A stretch of DNA of 37,634 nucleotides from an uncultured Bacteroidota bacterium (GCA_903887415.1 CAISPO010000067.1:1-37634), one strand, 5' to 3'; positions 1 through 9,148 are shown, counted from the first letter of the stretch. The notes: a model not told the origin generated them from the letters alone. Translations and numbers: made by a program.

Positions 1-86
1 CAGCCAATTGTATTTAGGGTAAAGCCTAAACCGCCTGACCTGCAAAAAGATATTTTCTGGAAAAACTCAACCTTGTTCCAGTAAAA

Positions 87-345
87 TCAGGCTTTCCCAA
101 AGATATTTTGCCCTTTTTGAAAAAGTTCCGTATGTTCATGGAAGAGGATGTATATTGCCAGGCTTGCCCTCTTAAAATAGAGCCGGTCCATACTGATGAC
201 GATGTGCAGAAACACAGCGGAGGTATAAACCAGTGCATTCCAGGAGTGGTTAATAACCTCCCTGGTACTTTTATAGCTGCTCCATTTGTCAATGTCCGCC
301 GGTAGCGTGTCTATCTTATACACTTCCTTATTGAGTACGTGTAGA
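87..345 (-). pseudogene. Out-of-frame C-terminal remainder of the upstream pentapeptide-like lipoprotein
   Basis: This stretch continues the gene at 346-1710 in another frame. After the T8 run (plus-strand A348-355) the frame reads FFNLHVLNKEVYKID and on to KSTREVINHSWNALVYTS, then a hydrophobic helix (VFLHIVISMD), and stops at 87. Homologous Bacteroidota proteins usually end in a two-helix membrane tail, so this reads as the lost tail rather than a gene of its own: it has no start or signal sequence. One extra T in the run would fuse the two frames. The last ~15 residues (ELFQKGQNIFGKA) are not hydrophobic as I would expect for that tail, so a second lesion is possible. Confidence 0.5.
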
Positions 346-1710
346 TTAAAAAAAAGTGAACATCGAAAACACAAGCAGGAAAACTATGGTCCATATGAAT
401 ACCCTGCTCTTTGCATGCCCGAAATTATTCCAGTAGTGGGGAAATATGCGTACCCAACTCAGATGTGAGTCTCCCCATTTCCATTCCCACACAAAATCCT
501 GGTATTCCACATCCAGGATAGCCCAACTGTCCTCTTGCCCACGCGCCAGGAAATTTTTCAGGAGATCCTGGTAAACAAGGTTCTTTTCTTCAAAACGGGC
601 ATTGAGGCTCCTGCTGGTATCGTCAGCAAAAACGAGTTTAAAATTTCTATAGTTTAGGTGAAATTTTGAAATATTAGAGTTAGTAAGGTTAATGTAATGA
701 ATGGCATTTCCGTTCATGTCGGCATCGGAAAGATTTATTTCGTTGGTAATGTTGTTGATATAAGAAAAATCCAAAGTGTCCGGTAAGTTCGTCTTGTTGA
801 ACGACATATATGCGTTCTCTTTCAAAACAGCATGATTGAAAACGAGCTTTGACCCCAGAAAAAATCGGTCACTATTGAACGATATCCTTGCATTTATGGT
901 AGCGTTGCTGAAATTCACGGCAGATAACATACAGGTATCAATAGTGGTCTGGCCATCTATCCTGGAGTAGTCAAGGTCCAGTGCAGATCTGAACGTATCC
1001 TTAATAATTCGTGTAGTCCCTTCAAGCACTGCGTTTTCAAATGACATGCGCCCTGCCACCATGTTGTTCATGAAATCCAGGTCTTTAGAAAAATTATCGA
1101 AAGAAAAATCCACTTTCTTACCATTAAAGGCACAATGCTTAAATGCCACCCAAGTCAGGAATGCAGAATAGCTGGAAAAATCTGCAGTATCGTTAAATCG
1201 CACACTATCCGCATACAATGGGCTGTAAAAACTGGTCTGAACAAGCCTTACCGGGCTTTTGAACACTACTTTTGTGAGGCTCACAGCACCATGATACTCG
1301 GTTTTGTAAAAATTGGCAAAAGAATCGAAAACAGAATTATCAACCCTGAACTCTCCACGAAATGCAGCAAAATCAAAATTCACCCGCTTCCTGAACATAC
1401 AGGAATCAAAGGTTAAATCATTTGTGAAATTCGTGCTGTGGTTTGCTTTAGAATCGAAATTGTAAAAAGAGACAATATCGTTAAAATCAATAGTGTCAAA
1501 TTTTAGCTCTGTTTTAAATTGAATATCCGGCAGAAAAACTTTCTTTGTAAATACTGCATTGGAATAACCGGTATTATTAAAATTCCTTTGAGTCAAGCTA
1601 TCCAATTCACGGCTATTCGCCTTTTTGCTTTTCGGATCGGCCTGGGCGATTGCCGTGTTGCATCCGGAAAAGTAAAAGATTAATAACGTAAAAAACGCGA
1701 GTTGCTTCAA
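346..1710 (-). CDS. Pentapeptide-repeat-like lipoprotein, frameshifted near its C-terminus
   Basis: 454 residues. The N-terminus is a lipoprotein signal with lipobox FSGC (Cys about residue 17). Residues ~60-360 are short degenerate repeats with a recurrent Phe/Val core (NFDFAAFRG, FRVDNSVF, FANFYKTEY), the pattern of a right-handed quadrilateral beta-helix of the pentapeptide type, though the strict A(D/N)LXX unit is not kept. The end is a membrane helix (IWTIVFLLVFSMFTFF) cut off by TAA at 346-348. The cut coincides with a T8 run, and the following frame carries the expected continuation (see 87-345). It begins 6 bp after the stop of the gene at 1717-2061, so the two are probably co-transcribed. 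Role unknown; an envelope scaffold is likely. Confidence 0.75.
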   Translation of the reverse strand: MKQLAFFTLLIFYFSGCNTAIAQADPKSKKANSRELDSLTQRNFNNTGYSNAVFTKKVFLPDIQFKTELKFDTIDFNDIVSFYNFDSKANHSTNFTNDLTFDSCMFRKRVNFDFAAFRGEFRVDNSVFDSFANFYKTEYHGAVSLTKVVFKSPVRLVQTSFYSPLYADSVRFNDTADFSSYSAFLTWVAFKHCAFNGKKVDFSFDNFSKDLDFMNNMVAGRMSFENAVLEGTTRIIKDTFRSALDLDYSRIDGQTTIDTCMLSAVNFSNATINARISFNSDRFFLGSKLVFNHAVLKENAYMSFNKTNLPDTLDFSYINNITNEINLSDADMNGNAIHYINLTNSNISKFHLNYRNFKLVFADDTSRSLNARFEEKNLVYQDLLKNFLARGQEDSWAILDVEYQDFVWEWKWGDSHLSWVRIFPHYWNNFGHAKSRVFIWTIVFLLVFSMFTFF

Positions 1711-1716
1711 GGCTTG

Positions 1717-2061
1717 CTATTTTATGTTTGGTTTAGGAACAAAACTGTAGGTAATGCTGCTGCCATTCCGCCTGATCTGTATAACACCCGACCGCAAAAT
1801 GGTGTGGCTGTTATTGTTGCAACAAGTCCAGCTACAGTCGCTTTCACTCAATTTGAAGTATTTTGTTTCCCCTGGCCTTACGATCACGTTACCATCTGCC
1901 GTCGAGTTTATTACTATTGTACAGTTTGCATCACAGTTATCACTACGGATAAATTGCACCTTCTGTGTGAACCCTCTCAATTTATCATCAACCGATTGGC
2001 CGAAAGCCTCGCAGTGAAGCCCCGCCCCCAACACTACTACGTATAACATTTTCTTTAGCAT
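1717..2061 (-). CDS. Small secreted cysteine-containing protein, function unknown
   Basis: 114 residues beginning MLKKMLYVVVLGAGLHCEAFGQ, a Sec signal with a likely cut after FGQ. The mature part contains a Cys cluster (DNCDANC, then SDCSWTCCNNN) suggesting disulfides in the periplasm or outside, and Gly/Asn/Ser-rich beta-type sequence. It is the first gene of a two-gene unit with the pentapeptide-like lipoprotein, whose start lies 6 bp downstream. I do not recognise the family. The adjoining region 2062-2219 is a divergent promoter region shared with the methyltransferase. Confidence 0.65.
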   Translation of the reverse strand: MLKKMLYVVVLGAGLHCEAFGQSVDDKLRGFTQKVQFIRSDNCDANCTIVINSTADGNVIVRPGETKYFKLSESDCSWTCCNNNSHTILRSGVIQIRRNGSSITYSFVPKPNIK

Positions 2062-2194
2062 AGCGTAAAATACTTAAAATTAAATAATAATACTTTTTAT
2101 CGAAGATAATAACAAGTATAAACAATTCAAATCGTCATTGCCTGATTTTTAAACCCAGTCAAAATTGGCACAATTTTCAAAGGCATTTGTTGCA

Positions 2195-2202
2195 TAAATT
2201 TG
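2195..2202 (+). promoter_or_regulatory. Bacteroidota -7 promoter element (TAAATTTG) of the methyltransferase gene
   Basis: TAAATTTG matches the Bacteroidota sigma-ABfr -7 consensus TAnnTTTG and ends 17 bp before the ATG at 2220. It lies inside the longer TTG-initiated frame beginning at 2187, which argues for the ATG at 2220 as the true start. No convincing -33 TTTG is present at the right distance. Confidence 0.55.
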
Positions 2203-2219
2203 TAAAACGAAATATCAAC

Positions 2220-3101
2220 ATGAAAGCGATAGATCCGAACGACCGTAACTATGCCAGCATCAGCCCATCTGCGAAAGCTTTGCTGCTGATGAAGGGATTT
2301 ACGAATATACCTTTTGCACGCCAGGCGGCAGAGATAATGACAGCGCCGGAGAAATTTGTTCCCGATTTCGACAAGGAAAGCTTTATCTTTTGTTTCAGGG
2401 TCGCACATATGGAGCTGAGATACTTGAGCATCGATCAACTGCTTTCTGACCTACCGCTAAAAAATATCATCGAATTGTGTTCCGGTTTCTCATTCCGCGG
2501 CCTTGCAATGGTAATGCAACACGATGTTCACTATATTGATACTGACCTTCCGGAAGTCATCGAAAAGAAAAATGAAACTATGTCCGGGTTGCAGCATGGG
2601 CTGTCTGAACAAAAAGGAAAACTTGAGTTACTTCCACTTAATGCACTGGATGAAAAAAGTTTCACTGAGGTTGTAAACCGTTTTCCGGAAGGGCCCGTAG
2701 CGATAGTGAATGAAGGCTTACTGATGTACCTGGGCTTGAAAGAAAAGGAACAGGTATGCGCTATCATTCATAAAATACTGGCGCAAAGAGGGGGATATTG
2801 GATAACTGCTGATATATACATTAAGATGCCGCCGCCGCCCGAGGCCTTCAAAATTGACGATGACTTTCAAAAATTCCTCGATGAACAACGGATTGACGAT
2901 AATAAGTTCGATAGTTTTGAAGCTGCTGAAGCATTTTTCAAAGGGTGCGGTTTTGCAGTAGATAAAGAAGCTGAAATTGACTATAAAAATGCAAGCGCCT
3001 TACCCTATGTCATTAAGAAAATGCCTGCCGAATTTCAGCGGCCAACCGGCCAGCCTCCTAAAATACAGGCCACATGGCGGCTGAAGATCGCTGAAGGCTG
3101 A
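2220..3101 (+). CDS. Class I SAM-dependent methyltransferase, leucine carboxyl methyltransferase (LCM/PPM) type
   Basis: 293 residues from the ATG at 2220; an upstream in-frame TTG at 2187 overlaps the promoter and is disfavoured. The N-terminal half starts with a helical segment (ISPSAKALLLMKGF), then SAM motif I ELCSGFSFRG (85-94) and the acidic post-motif YIDTDLPE (105-112). NEGLLMYL (164-171) matches the signature A/NEG(L/V)xxYL of LCM-type enzymes, which methylate a carboxyl or small O-acceptor in the cytosol. The substrate cannot be read from sequence. The gene converges with pirin, with 10 bp between the stops. Confidence 0.8.
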   Translation: MKAIDPNDRNYASISPSAKALLLMKGFTNIPFARQAAEIMTAPEKFVPDFDKESFIFCFRVAHMELRYLSIDQLLSDLPLKNIIELCSGFSFRGLAMVMQHDVHYIDTDLPEVIEKKNETMSGLQHGLSEQKGKLELLPLNALDEKSFTEVVNRFPEGPVAIVNEGLLMYLGLKEKEQVCAIIHKILAQRGGYWITADIYIKMPPPPEAFKIDDDFQKFLDEQRIDDNKFDSFEAAEAFFKGCGFAVDKEAEIDYKNASALPYVIKKMPAEFQRPTGQPPKIQATWRLKIAEG

Positions 3102-3111
3102 GATGAGTTCT

Positions 3112-4083
3112 TTACTTTATCTTCGTTGCATCTACCTGTTGCGGGTTCCCCATTTTACCAGATTGGTAATCGCTGATGCATTTCCTGATCTCTTCTTCTG
3201 TGTTCATCACAAAAGGCCCGTATGCAAACACCGGCTCGTTATGCGGCTTACCACCAAGCATTAGTATCTCTGCTTCACCTTCGCTGAAAATATTTACAAG
3301 GCTTTCGCCACGCTCTAGAAGGGCTACCTGGTTCTGCTCTATCTGCCTTCTGCCCTCGGTTTCTATTTTCCCCTTTATCACGTAGATGAAGGCGTTATGC
3401 TGCGGATCGGTAGGGATGCTGAGCTTTGCGCCTGCATTCAGATTGATATGAAAATAAAAGACGGGAAACAATGTTTCCACTTTTGACTTCGCGCCAAACA
3501 GCTCGCCCAGCACAACATTGGCCGAATAATGCGGCTCATTGATCTTCGCCATTTTCTCTGGGTGAAAGACTTCCGTTGCCGGTGCCAATTGTTTATACTT
3601 TGAAGGCATGTTCAGCCATATCTGAAAGCCATGATAAAGGCCGCCATCATCATAAAGGCCCTGCCCTGTTTCTTCCATATGTATCGCTCCCCTGCCCGAT
3701 GTGAACATCATAAAGTCGCCCTTTGCTATTTGCAGGTCATAATTGAGGCTGTCACGGTGATGCCCGTTTCCAGAGAGGAAATAAGTAGTTGGGATGATAC
3801 CTGCATGAGGATGGGCATCTACCCGCAGTGGCTTCTGCCTGGGGTCTATTTTTACCGGTCCAAACTCATCAAAGAAAACGTATGGCGAGACATAATCGTT
3901 GTGATCGCCGGCAAATGAGCGCAGTACCGGCAATGTACCAACCATTGTTTTGTTCGCGCTTATAACCTGGTAAATTTTTCTCCCCTTTCCATCCGTAAGG
4001 CCGGATGCTGCTTTCAGCAAATTAGGAAACGCAATTGATGCGCCTATGATCGCTGACCCTTTTATAAACTCACTGCGTTTCAT
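3112..4083 (-). CDS. Pirin family protein
   Basis: 323 residues. The pirin bicupin fold is identified by HPHAG (H91, H93) and GAIHMEE (H135, E137), matching the four metal ligands of human pirin (H56, H58, H101, E103). Family members bind Fe and some act as quercetin 2,3-dioxygenases; the substrate here is unknown. The N-terminus (MKRSEFIKGSAIIGASIAFP) looks like an export signal with a KR pair instead of a twin-Arg, common in Bacteroidota, so the protein may be periplasmic, unlike typical cytosolic pirins. It follows a small secreted protein gene (42 bp gap) and could share its transcript. Confidence 0.9.
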   Translation of the reverse strand: MKRSEFIKGSAIIGASIAFPNLLKAASGLTDGKGRKIYQVISANKTMVGTLPVLRSFAGDHNDYVSPYVFFDEFGPVKIDPRQKPLRVDAHPHAGIIPTTYFLSGNGHHRDSLNYDLQIAKGDFMMFTSGRGAIHMEETGQGLYDDGGLYHGFQIWLNMPSKYKQLAPATEVFHPEKMAKINEPHYSANVVLGELFGAKSKVETLFPVFYFHINLNAGAKLSIPTDPQHNAFIYVIKGKIETEGRRQIEQNQVALLERGESLVNIFSEGEAEILMLGGKPHNEPVFAYGPFVMNTEEEIRKCISDYQSGKMGNPQQVDATKIK

Positions 4084-4125
4084 GAAGTTCGTTTTATGCA
4101 GGTATTTCTAAAGCAGATTCGGTAC

Positions 4126-4500
4126 CTATTTCTTCATATAGGTCTCACCGGTAAAGGTTATTTTACTGCCGTCTTCTGAAAGTGTCAGCGGCGTAACTCC
4201 AAACCCAAAATCCACCATTATCTTATTGCCTTTACCTGAAGTGACTGTGTAGCGTTTGTTGCCGCTCTCATCCCTTTTTTCGGTATAAGTATTCACGATG
4301 ATAAAATCCTTGTCTTTATATATCTCTATCAAATGATTCGGGTCGTGAATATCCTTCCAATGCCCGAAAAATGCGGCCTTTACTTCAAGGGGGGTAGCCT
4401 TCACTTCGCTCGTTTGTGCATGAGACAGGCTGGAACCGCCAATCGATAAAAGGAAAACTAAAGCGGCAAGAATAATCGGAGTAGTAATTTTATCTTTCAA
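4126..4500 (-). CDS. Small secreted protein of unknown function
   Basis: 124 residues with a Sec signal peptide (hydrophobic ~8-25, cut near SHAQ). The mature ~95 residues contain FFGHWKDIHDPNHLIEIYKD followed by alternating beta strands, resembling small lipocalin-like or META-like periplasmic domains; no catalytic motif is visible. It sits between a T9SS protein gene (47 bp upstream) and pirin (42 bp downstream), all on the minus strand, so a three-gene transcript is possible. Confidence 0.65.
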   Translation of the reverse strand: MKDKITTPIILAALVFLLSIGGSSLSHAQTSEVKATPLEVKAAFFGHWKDIHDPNHLIEIYKDKDFIIVNTYTEKRDESGNKRYTVTSGKGNKIMVDFGFGVTPLTLSEDGSKITFTGETYMKK

Positions 4501-4547
4501 AATATTTGCTTTTAAAAATTGAGTAGTACAAAGTTATATTCTTTTCA

Positions 4548-7133
4548 TTATTCCTTCACAAACTTCCTTACTCCATTTCCATTCACCTTCACAAAATAAA
4601 CACCGGCAGGCAACCCTGAAACATCTATAGTCAGCAGTTGAAAATTACCTGTCGGCAGTTGGGTATATACAGTTTGTCCCAAAAGATCACAGATAACAAC
4701 GGATCTTATTTGCTCACTAGCTCTGATATTTATCAGTGTACTGGTAGGGTTAGGATAAATTGCCAGGGTTTGCATGAGCGCTAATTGAGGTACGCCAAGC
4801 GCAACGGTATGGTCGGCTTTGGTGGTAGTCCAGATGCCCCTGCCGTAGGTTGCCGCCCAAAGCTGGTTAGTGGCATAGTTGATCTGCAGGTCTTCCACAT
4901 GCACTGCTGGCAGGTTGGTATTGTATAACGCCCAGTGGGTCATAGTGGTGTCTTTGTAAAAAACCGCAACATCAGTGCCTACATATTGTGTGTGAGAATT
5001 GGTATCCACCACCATGCAGTTCACAGATATGTCCGGTAGTGTCCCTGTCTCATTGGTCCATGAGTGGGTTGTCAGGCTATAGCTCCACAGCTTAGGCATA
5101 CCATACCACGTGCAGGTTACCCAGAAATGGTTCTCGTCCTGTGGATCAACAACCAGGTCTGAGATGTAGCTGCTGAACGGCGTTGTGATCGCCTGCCATG
5201 TGGTGCCAAAATCGGTTGTGTATTGTATATATGGCGTCCAGACCGTATAGTCATAGTAAGTTACATAGAGGTAGTTCTGATTCGTAGGCGCCATAACCAA
5301 TCTGTCCACTTTGGAATTTGTGTCAAAAACAGGTGATATGGGCGCCCAGGTCAGCCCGCTGTTGTTTGTAAGATACACCTGCCCATAAGCCATAAGCATA
5401 GACGCAGTATCGGTGGGCAGCAGCAGATAAGGGGCTATCCAGCCACCTGTACCGTGAATGGTATCACTGATATTTGTCCACGTACTGCCTGCATCACGGG
5501 TTACAAAAGTAGCGCCGTATTGGTAGCTGGCGTACCATGTATTGGCAGGATCTGCATAATTGATCAGCGGCTGCATGCCATCGCCGCCCACAAGATCTGC
5601 AGAGGCGCCACCTTGTACAATTTTGGTGCCATTATCCTGCGCGCCTGCTATACAAAATGGCACATTATTATTTACCGCAAGCCTGTAAAATTCGGTAATG
5701 CCCAGGCCATTTGTGAGGTCATTCCACGGCTGGGTTACAGGGCCGTAATTCTTATAAATACCGCCATCGCAAGTCTCGAAAAGCGCACCTGTAAGCGGGT
5801 TATACGCCAGGCAATGTTTATCGGCATGAACGGTAGAAACGCCTGCCAGGCCGCCATACCATTGGTTAGCAAGTGCCCATGTGATGCCGCCATCCGCCGA
5901 GAAATAAGTATTGACACCGCCGATGGTCACTTCATTAGGATTGGCGGGGTTCATAGCGATACAGAGGTCGTACCATCCCTGGCCACCGCAACTGGTGGTA
6001 GGCAGGCTAAGCTCATAGCCCAGCAGATCGTGGGTACAAGAAGTGTCATCTGTATATAATGCGGTATAAGTAACGCCACTGTCTGATGATGTGTAAATTC
6101 CTTCAAGCCCGGATGCTTTGTTAGATACCAATGCTTTTACAATTGAAGGATCGGCAGGACAAACGGCAACATTTATGCGCTGTGCGTCACGGAAGGCCGT
6201 CACGGCACTCCATGTATTACCACCATCTGCAGAGCGCATGATCTGCGCCGAGGTGTCCGTGTACATAGTACCGTAAACTATAGCAGTATCTGCAGGGTTG
6301 TAGATGATCTGTTTAAAACTACCACTGTTAATATTTGTCCACGTAGCCCCGGCATTGCTGGTCTTGTAGAGCCCATTGGTGGACGCAAGCATCATGGAGG
6401 TAGTGTCCTGCGGATTGATGAGAACACAATGTGCGGCATAATATAAAGAAACGGGCCAGCTAAGCCCAGTGGCAGCCCAGGTAGCCCCGCCATCGTGGGA
6501 TACGATAACACCGGAGCTGTAGGCATCTGATGCATCGCCATCACCTGTAGCCACATATATCGTGTTCCTGTTGACCGGATTTATTTTAATATCTGCCACC
6601 CCTAGCATAGGAAGGTTGCTATATAGCGGCGACCATGTATTGCCGCCATCCGTTGTTTTCCAGGCATTGCTGCCTGCGGCACCTATATAAAAAGTATTAG
6701 AATCAATAGGATCAAATGTTACGATGTTTATGCGCCCTAATCCCGAATACCCATGCGCACTGCTATCTGGCCCCTGGAATACCCAATTGCTGGGTATCGC
6801 CGTTGTGCGGGCATCCGCCCTGTTCCCTTGCTCACTTAGATATTGTTGCCAGTTGATGACAGTTTGCCCCGGTGGCACCATGTATCCATCCTTGTCCAGG
6901 TGCATCTTCCAGTAGTAGTTCCATACCTCGAACAAATGGTTTTTATCCTCGCGCTCTTCCCTTTCATTACCTGCCTGTTCTTGCTCATCGTTTGTTTTTG
7001 CAGCATACTCCCGATACCTGTTTAGTGCGTCTGCATACTTCACAAGCCCATTGTTGGTTGATGGCATCCATGGTTGTGCCTGCAATAAGTGCTGGGAGAA
7101 AATGTAAATGGTAAAAAGAAGAAGTTTTTTCAT
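4548..7133 (-). CDS. Secreted BNR/sortilin-type beta-propeller protein with T9SS sorting domain
   Basis: 861 residues from the ATG at 7133; an ATG two codons upstream (7139) sits closer to the promoter. The signal peptide is MKKLLLFTIYIFSQHLLQAQ. The body carries many Asp-box (BNR) motifs of the S-x-D-x-G-x-T-W type: TTDGGNTWSP, SHDGGATWAA, SADGGNTWSA, SADGGITWAL, TRDAGSTWTN. These build the multi-bladed propeller of VPS10/sortilin and sialidase-like proteins. The last ~75 residues form a type A T9SS C-terminal domain: IYPNPTSTLINI, LLGQTVY, GLPAGVYFVKV and terminal VRKFVKE. It is therefore exported through the outer membrane and released or anchored at the surface. Enzymatic activity cannot be inferred. 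Confidence 0.88.
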   Translation of the reverse strand: MKKLLLFTIYIFSQHLLQAQPWMPSTNNGLVKYADALNRYREYAAKTNDEQEQAGNEREEREDKNHLFEVWNYYWKMHLDKDGYMVPPGQTVINWQQYLSEQGNRADARTTAIPSNWVFQGPDSSAHGYSGLGRINIVTFDPIDSNTFYIGAAGSNAWKTTDGGNTWSPLYSNLPMLGVADIKINPVNRNTIYVATGDGDASDAYSSGVIVSHDGGATWAATGLSWPVSLYYAAHCVLINPQDTTSMMLASTNGLYKTSNAGATWTNINSGSFKQIIYNPADTAIVYGTMYTDTSAQIMRSADGGNTWSAVTAFRDAQRINVAVCPADPSIVKALVSNKASGLEGIYTSSDSGVTYTALYTDDTSCTHDLLGYELSLPTTSCGGQGWYDLCIAMNPANPNEVTIGGVNTYFSADGGITWALANQWYGGLAGVSTVHADKHCLAYNPLTGALFETCDGGIYKNYGPVTQPWNDLTNGLGITEFYRLAVNNNVPFCIAGAQDNGTKIVQGGASADLVGGDGMQPLINYADPANTWYASYQYGATFVTRDAGSTWTNISDTIHGTGGWIAPYLLLPTDTASMLMAYGQVYLTNNSGLTWAPISPVFDTNSKVDRLVMAPTNQNYLYVTYYDYTVWTPYIQYTTDFGTTWQAITTPFSSYISDLVVDPQDENHFWVTCTWYGMPKLWSYSLTTHSWTNETGTLPDISVNCMVVDTNSHTQYVGTDVAVFYKDTTMTHWALYNTNLPAVHVEDLQINYATNQLWAATYGRGIWTTTKADHTVALGVPQLALMQTLAIYPNPTSTLINIRASEQIRSVVICDLLGQTVYTQLPTGNFQLLTIDVSGLPAGVYFVKVNGNGVRKFVKE

Positions 7134-7149
7134 AAGCATGTGCTTAACG

Positions 7150-7157
7150 CAAATATA
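7150..7157 (-). promoter_or_regulatory. -7 promoter element (TATATTTG) of the BNR/T9SS gene
   Basis: On the minus strand TATATTTG fits TAnnTTTG and ends 16 bp before the ATG at 7133 (10 bp before the alternative ATG at 7139). The 16-19 bp spacing to the start recurs at other genes in this window and supports 7133. Confidence 0.5.
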
Positions 7158-7255
7158 TGGGAATATATAGAAAGACAGAGGAAGCGAGATTTCAGGTCAC
7201 TCTGTTCAGCTACTATTCTGGCATGATTTTACCATAGCTATTGAAAACAAATACT

Positions 7256-7429
7256 ATGTCACAAACCAGCCAGGACCGTAAGAAAGCTTACGATGAGCAG
7301 GACCAGGAAATCAACGACCTGCAGAAGAAATACAATGTAGATATGCAGGAGGTACTTAACGCAGTGATAGACTCGGATAACGATCTGGAGAAAGCAGAAG
7401 AATATCTGAAGAAAAGAACTGAAAAATAA
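7256..7429 (+). CDS. Small cytosolic helical protein, DUF3606-like
   Basis: 57 residues from the ATG at 7256; an in-frame TTG at 7241 is less likely. It is highly charged, with no signal peptide. The C-terminal half (KKYNVDMQEVLNAVIDS, then DLEKAEEYLKK) has the helix-turn-helix-like layout of DUF3606/UBA-type small domains, where a position-specific helix is followed by an EYLKK helix. A good rho-independent terminator follows at 7449-7482, so the gene is probably transcribed alone. Function unknown. Confidence 0.6.
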   Translation: MSQTSQDRKKAYDEQDQEINDLQKKYNVDMQEVLNAVIDSDNDLEKAEEYLKKRTEK

Positions 7430-7448
7430 TACCGCAATTTATTTGAAA

Positions 7449-7482
7449 GGGGCTGCCCGAAACGGCGGCCTCATTTTGTTTT
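7449..7482 (+). terminator. Rho-independent terminator after the DUF3606-like gene
   Basis: Arms GGGGCTGCC (7449-7457) and GGCGGCCTC (7464-7472) form a 9-bp stem with two G-T wobbles and a CGAAAC loop, followed by ATTTTGTTTT. It lies 20 bp after the stop codon. Confidence 0.75.
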
Positions 7483-7565
7483 CTAGATCTTCAGAAGGCT
7501 TCCTGCTTACCTGCATTAGTTCACAACGCTTTCATATTTTGCTTGTAATTTCGCAGATAGCGGTT

Positions 7566-7572
7566 AAAGGAG
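7566..7572 (+). promoter_or_regulatory. Shine-Dalgarno-like site AAAGGAG before the luciferase-like gene
   Basis: AAAGGAG ends 4 bp before the ATG at 7577. A clear purine-rich ribosome binding site is unusual among the genes here, most of which have AT-rich leaders, and it fixes the start. Confidence 0.5.
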
Positions 7573-7576
7573 AATT

Positions 7577-8602
7577 ATGGAAATAGGAATTGATAGTTTT
7601 GCGGCTGCACGAGCAACCAACGAAAATGAAAACAACAGGCATGCCCTTGCCGAGTTACTGGAGCGGATGGAACTGGCAGATAAAGCCGGCCTCGATGTTT
7701 TCGGGATCGGAGAACACCACCGCAAAGAGTTCCTTGATTCTGCACCTACAATGATCCTTGCTGCTGCGGCTGCGAGAACAAAACGTATCCGCCTCACCAG
7801 CGCAGTTACCGTACTTAGTGCTGCCGACCCGGTAAGAGTATTCCAGAATTTCGCCACGCTTGACCTTATCTCCGGCGGGCGGGCAGAAATGGTGGTCGGC
7901 CGAGGTTCTTTTACCGAAGCCTTTCCTTTATTCGGCTATAACTTGCATGATTATGACGACCTCTTTTCCGAAAAATTAGATCTGCTTCTTGATATTCGCA
8001 ATAATGAAACGGTTAGCTGGACTGGTAAGTTTCGCCCGGCTCTAAAAAATCAGGCTATATACCCACGGCCACTGCAAAACCCTTTCCCCGTTTGGTTGGG
8101 CGTGGGCGGCACTCCTGAGTCTTTTGTGAGGGCCGGTATGCTTGGCCTGCCCCTGATGGTGGCAATCATAGGTGGGGACACGCATAGGTTTCGCCCGTTG
8201 ATAAACCTTTATAAGGAAGCTGGAAAAAAAGCGGGGTATGCACCCGAACAATTGAAGGTTGGCCTGCATTCTCTGGGCTATGTTGCCAACACCACAGAAG
8301 AAGCAGTTGCAGACTTTTACCCTGGCTATGCCGAAGTCTTTACAAGGATAGGGAAAGAGCGTGGCTGGCCACCAGTTACAAAGGCCCACTTTGATGCGCA
8401 AAACGGGCCAAGAGGTGCATTGCTCATCGGCGGCCCTGAAGAAATTGCTGAAAAGATAAAACGTCATAGCGAATCGCTGGGCGGCATTTCCAGGTTTAGT
8501 TTCCAGATGGATAATGCGGCATTATCCCACGAAAAGCTAATGCAGTCCATAAAATTGATCGGTGAAAAAGTGATGCCGTTGGTAAAGAGCTATGTGAAGT
8601 AA
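7577..8602 (+). CDS. LLM-class flavin-dependent oxidoreductase (luciferase-like monooxygenase)
   Basis: 341 residues, cytosolic. The N-terminus MEIGIDSF starts beta-strand 1 of a TIM barrel. GLDVFGIGEHHRKEF (38-52) contains the conserved EHH of bacterial luciferase-family enzymes; AAAARTKRIRLTSAVTVLS and PVRVFQNFATLDLISGGR are the next two conserved blocks (flavin phosphate and barrel positions). PVWLGVGGTPESFVRAG is the late flavin-contact block. These use reduced FMN or F420 to oxidise small molecules; the substrate is unknown. It has its own start signals and converges with DUF4199 (21 bp between stops). Confidence 0.9.
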   Translation: MEIGIDSFAAARATNENENNRHALAELLERMELADKAGLDVFGIGEHHRKEFLDSAPTMILAAAAARTKRIRLTSAVTVLSAADPVRVFQNFATLDLISGGRAEMVVGRGSFTEAFPLFGYNLHDYDDLFSEKLDLLLDIRNNETVSWTGKFRPALKNQAIYPRPLQNPFPVWLGVGGTPESFVRAGMLGLPLMVAIIGGDTHRFRPLINLYKEAGKKAGYAPEQLKVGLHSLGYVANTTEEAVADFYPGYAEVFTRIGKERGWPPVTKAHFDAQNGPRGALLIGGPEEIAEKIKRHSESLGGISRFSFQMDNAALSHEKLMQSIKLIGEKVMPLVKSYVK

Positions 8603-8623
8603 GAAAAAATGGACAACAAAAAA

Positions 8624-9148
8624 TCAACCATCCCTCTTCAACCTTACTAAAAACGCACTGATAATTGATATGAGCAAACCCACAGGCAGCGGCTCTATAT
8701 AAGCAAGAAGGCACATTGCCACAGGGCTTTTATAAAGCTCTTTCATTTGTTTCATTTCATCCATTATTTTATCGATATCAGCTGCAGAACCGCCCTTTGA
8801 TTTCTTTTCAGCCACAGCGTAGGCCGCATATTGGTCCCAGAAACCTGGCAGCATAGTATGATACACAATAACCCAGGCGACAACATATAACACACACGAT
8901 ATTGCTGTGATCAGCATACCTATTGCGAAAGCCCTGCCATACTTTATCTCCCCTCCGCCTATGTTGTCCCTGTAGGCGATCATACCTGGATATATAACCG
9001 AAAATGCCAGCATCATGGAAATGTAACCCACGACCTCGCTGCCACCAAAATTCAAAATTTTTGATGCAATCGCCGCACCAGTCGCCAGCACAAGGGCTGC
9101 CGATATTGCGCCAGAGATTAGTCCGTACCTGAACACTATTTTTTTCAT
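8624..9148 (-). CDS. DUF4199 family inner-membrane protein
   Basis: 174 residues with four predicted membrane helices (~8-27, 39-59, 73-97, 152-170) and a charged loop (DKIMDEMKQMKELYKSP, ~126-142) between helices 3 and 4, where DUF4199 proteins carry the segment after YHxxxPGFWDQYA. The arrangement IYPGMIAYRDNIGGGEIKYGRAFAIG is characteristic. DUF4199 is confined largely to Bacteroidota and has no assigned function. Confidence 0.85.
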   Translation of the reverse strand: MKKIVFRYGLISGAISAALVLATGAAIASKILNFGGSEVVGYISMMLAFSVIYPGMIAYRDNIGGGEIKYGRAFAIGMLITAISCVLYVVAWVIVYHTMLPGFWDQYAAYAVAEKKSKGGSAADIDKIMDEMKQMKELYKSPVAMCLLAYIEPLPVGLLISIISAFLVRLKRDG

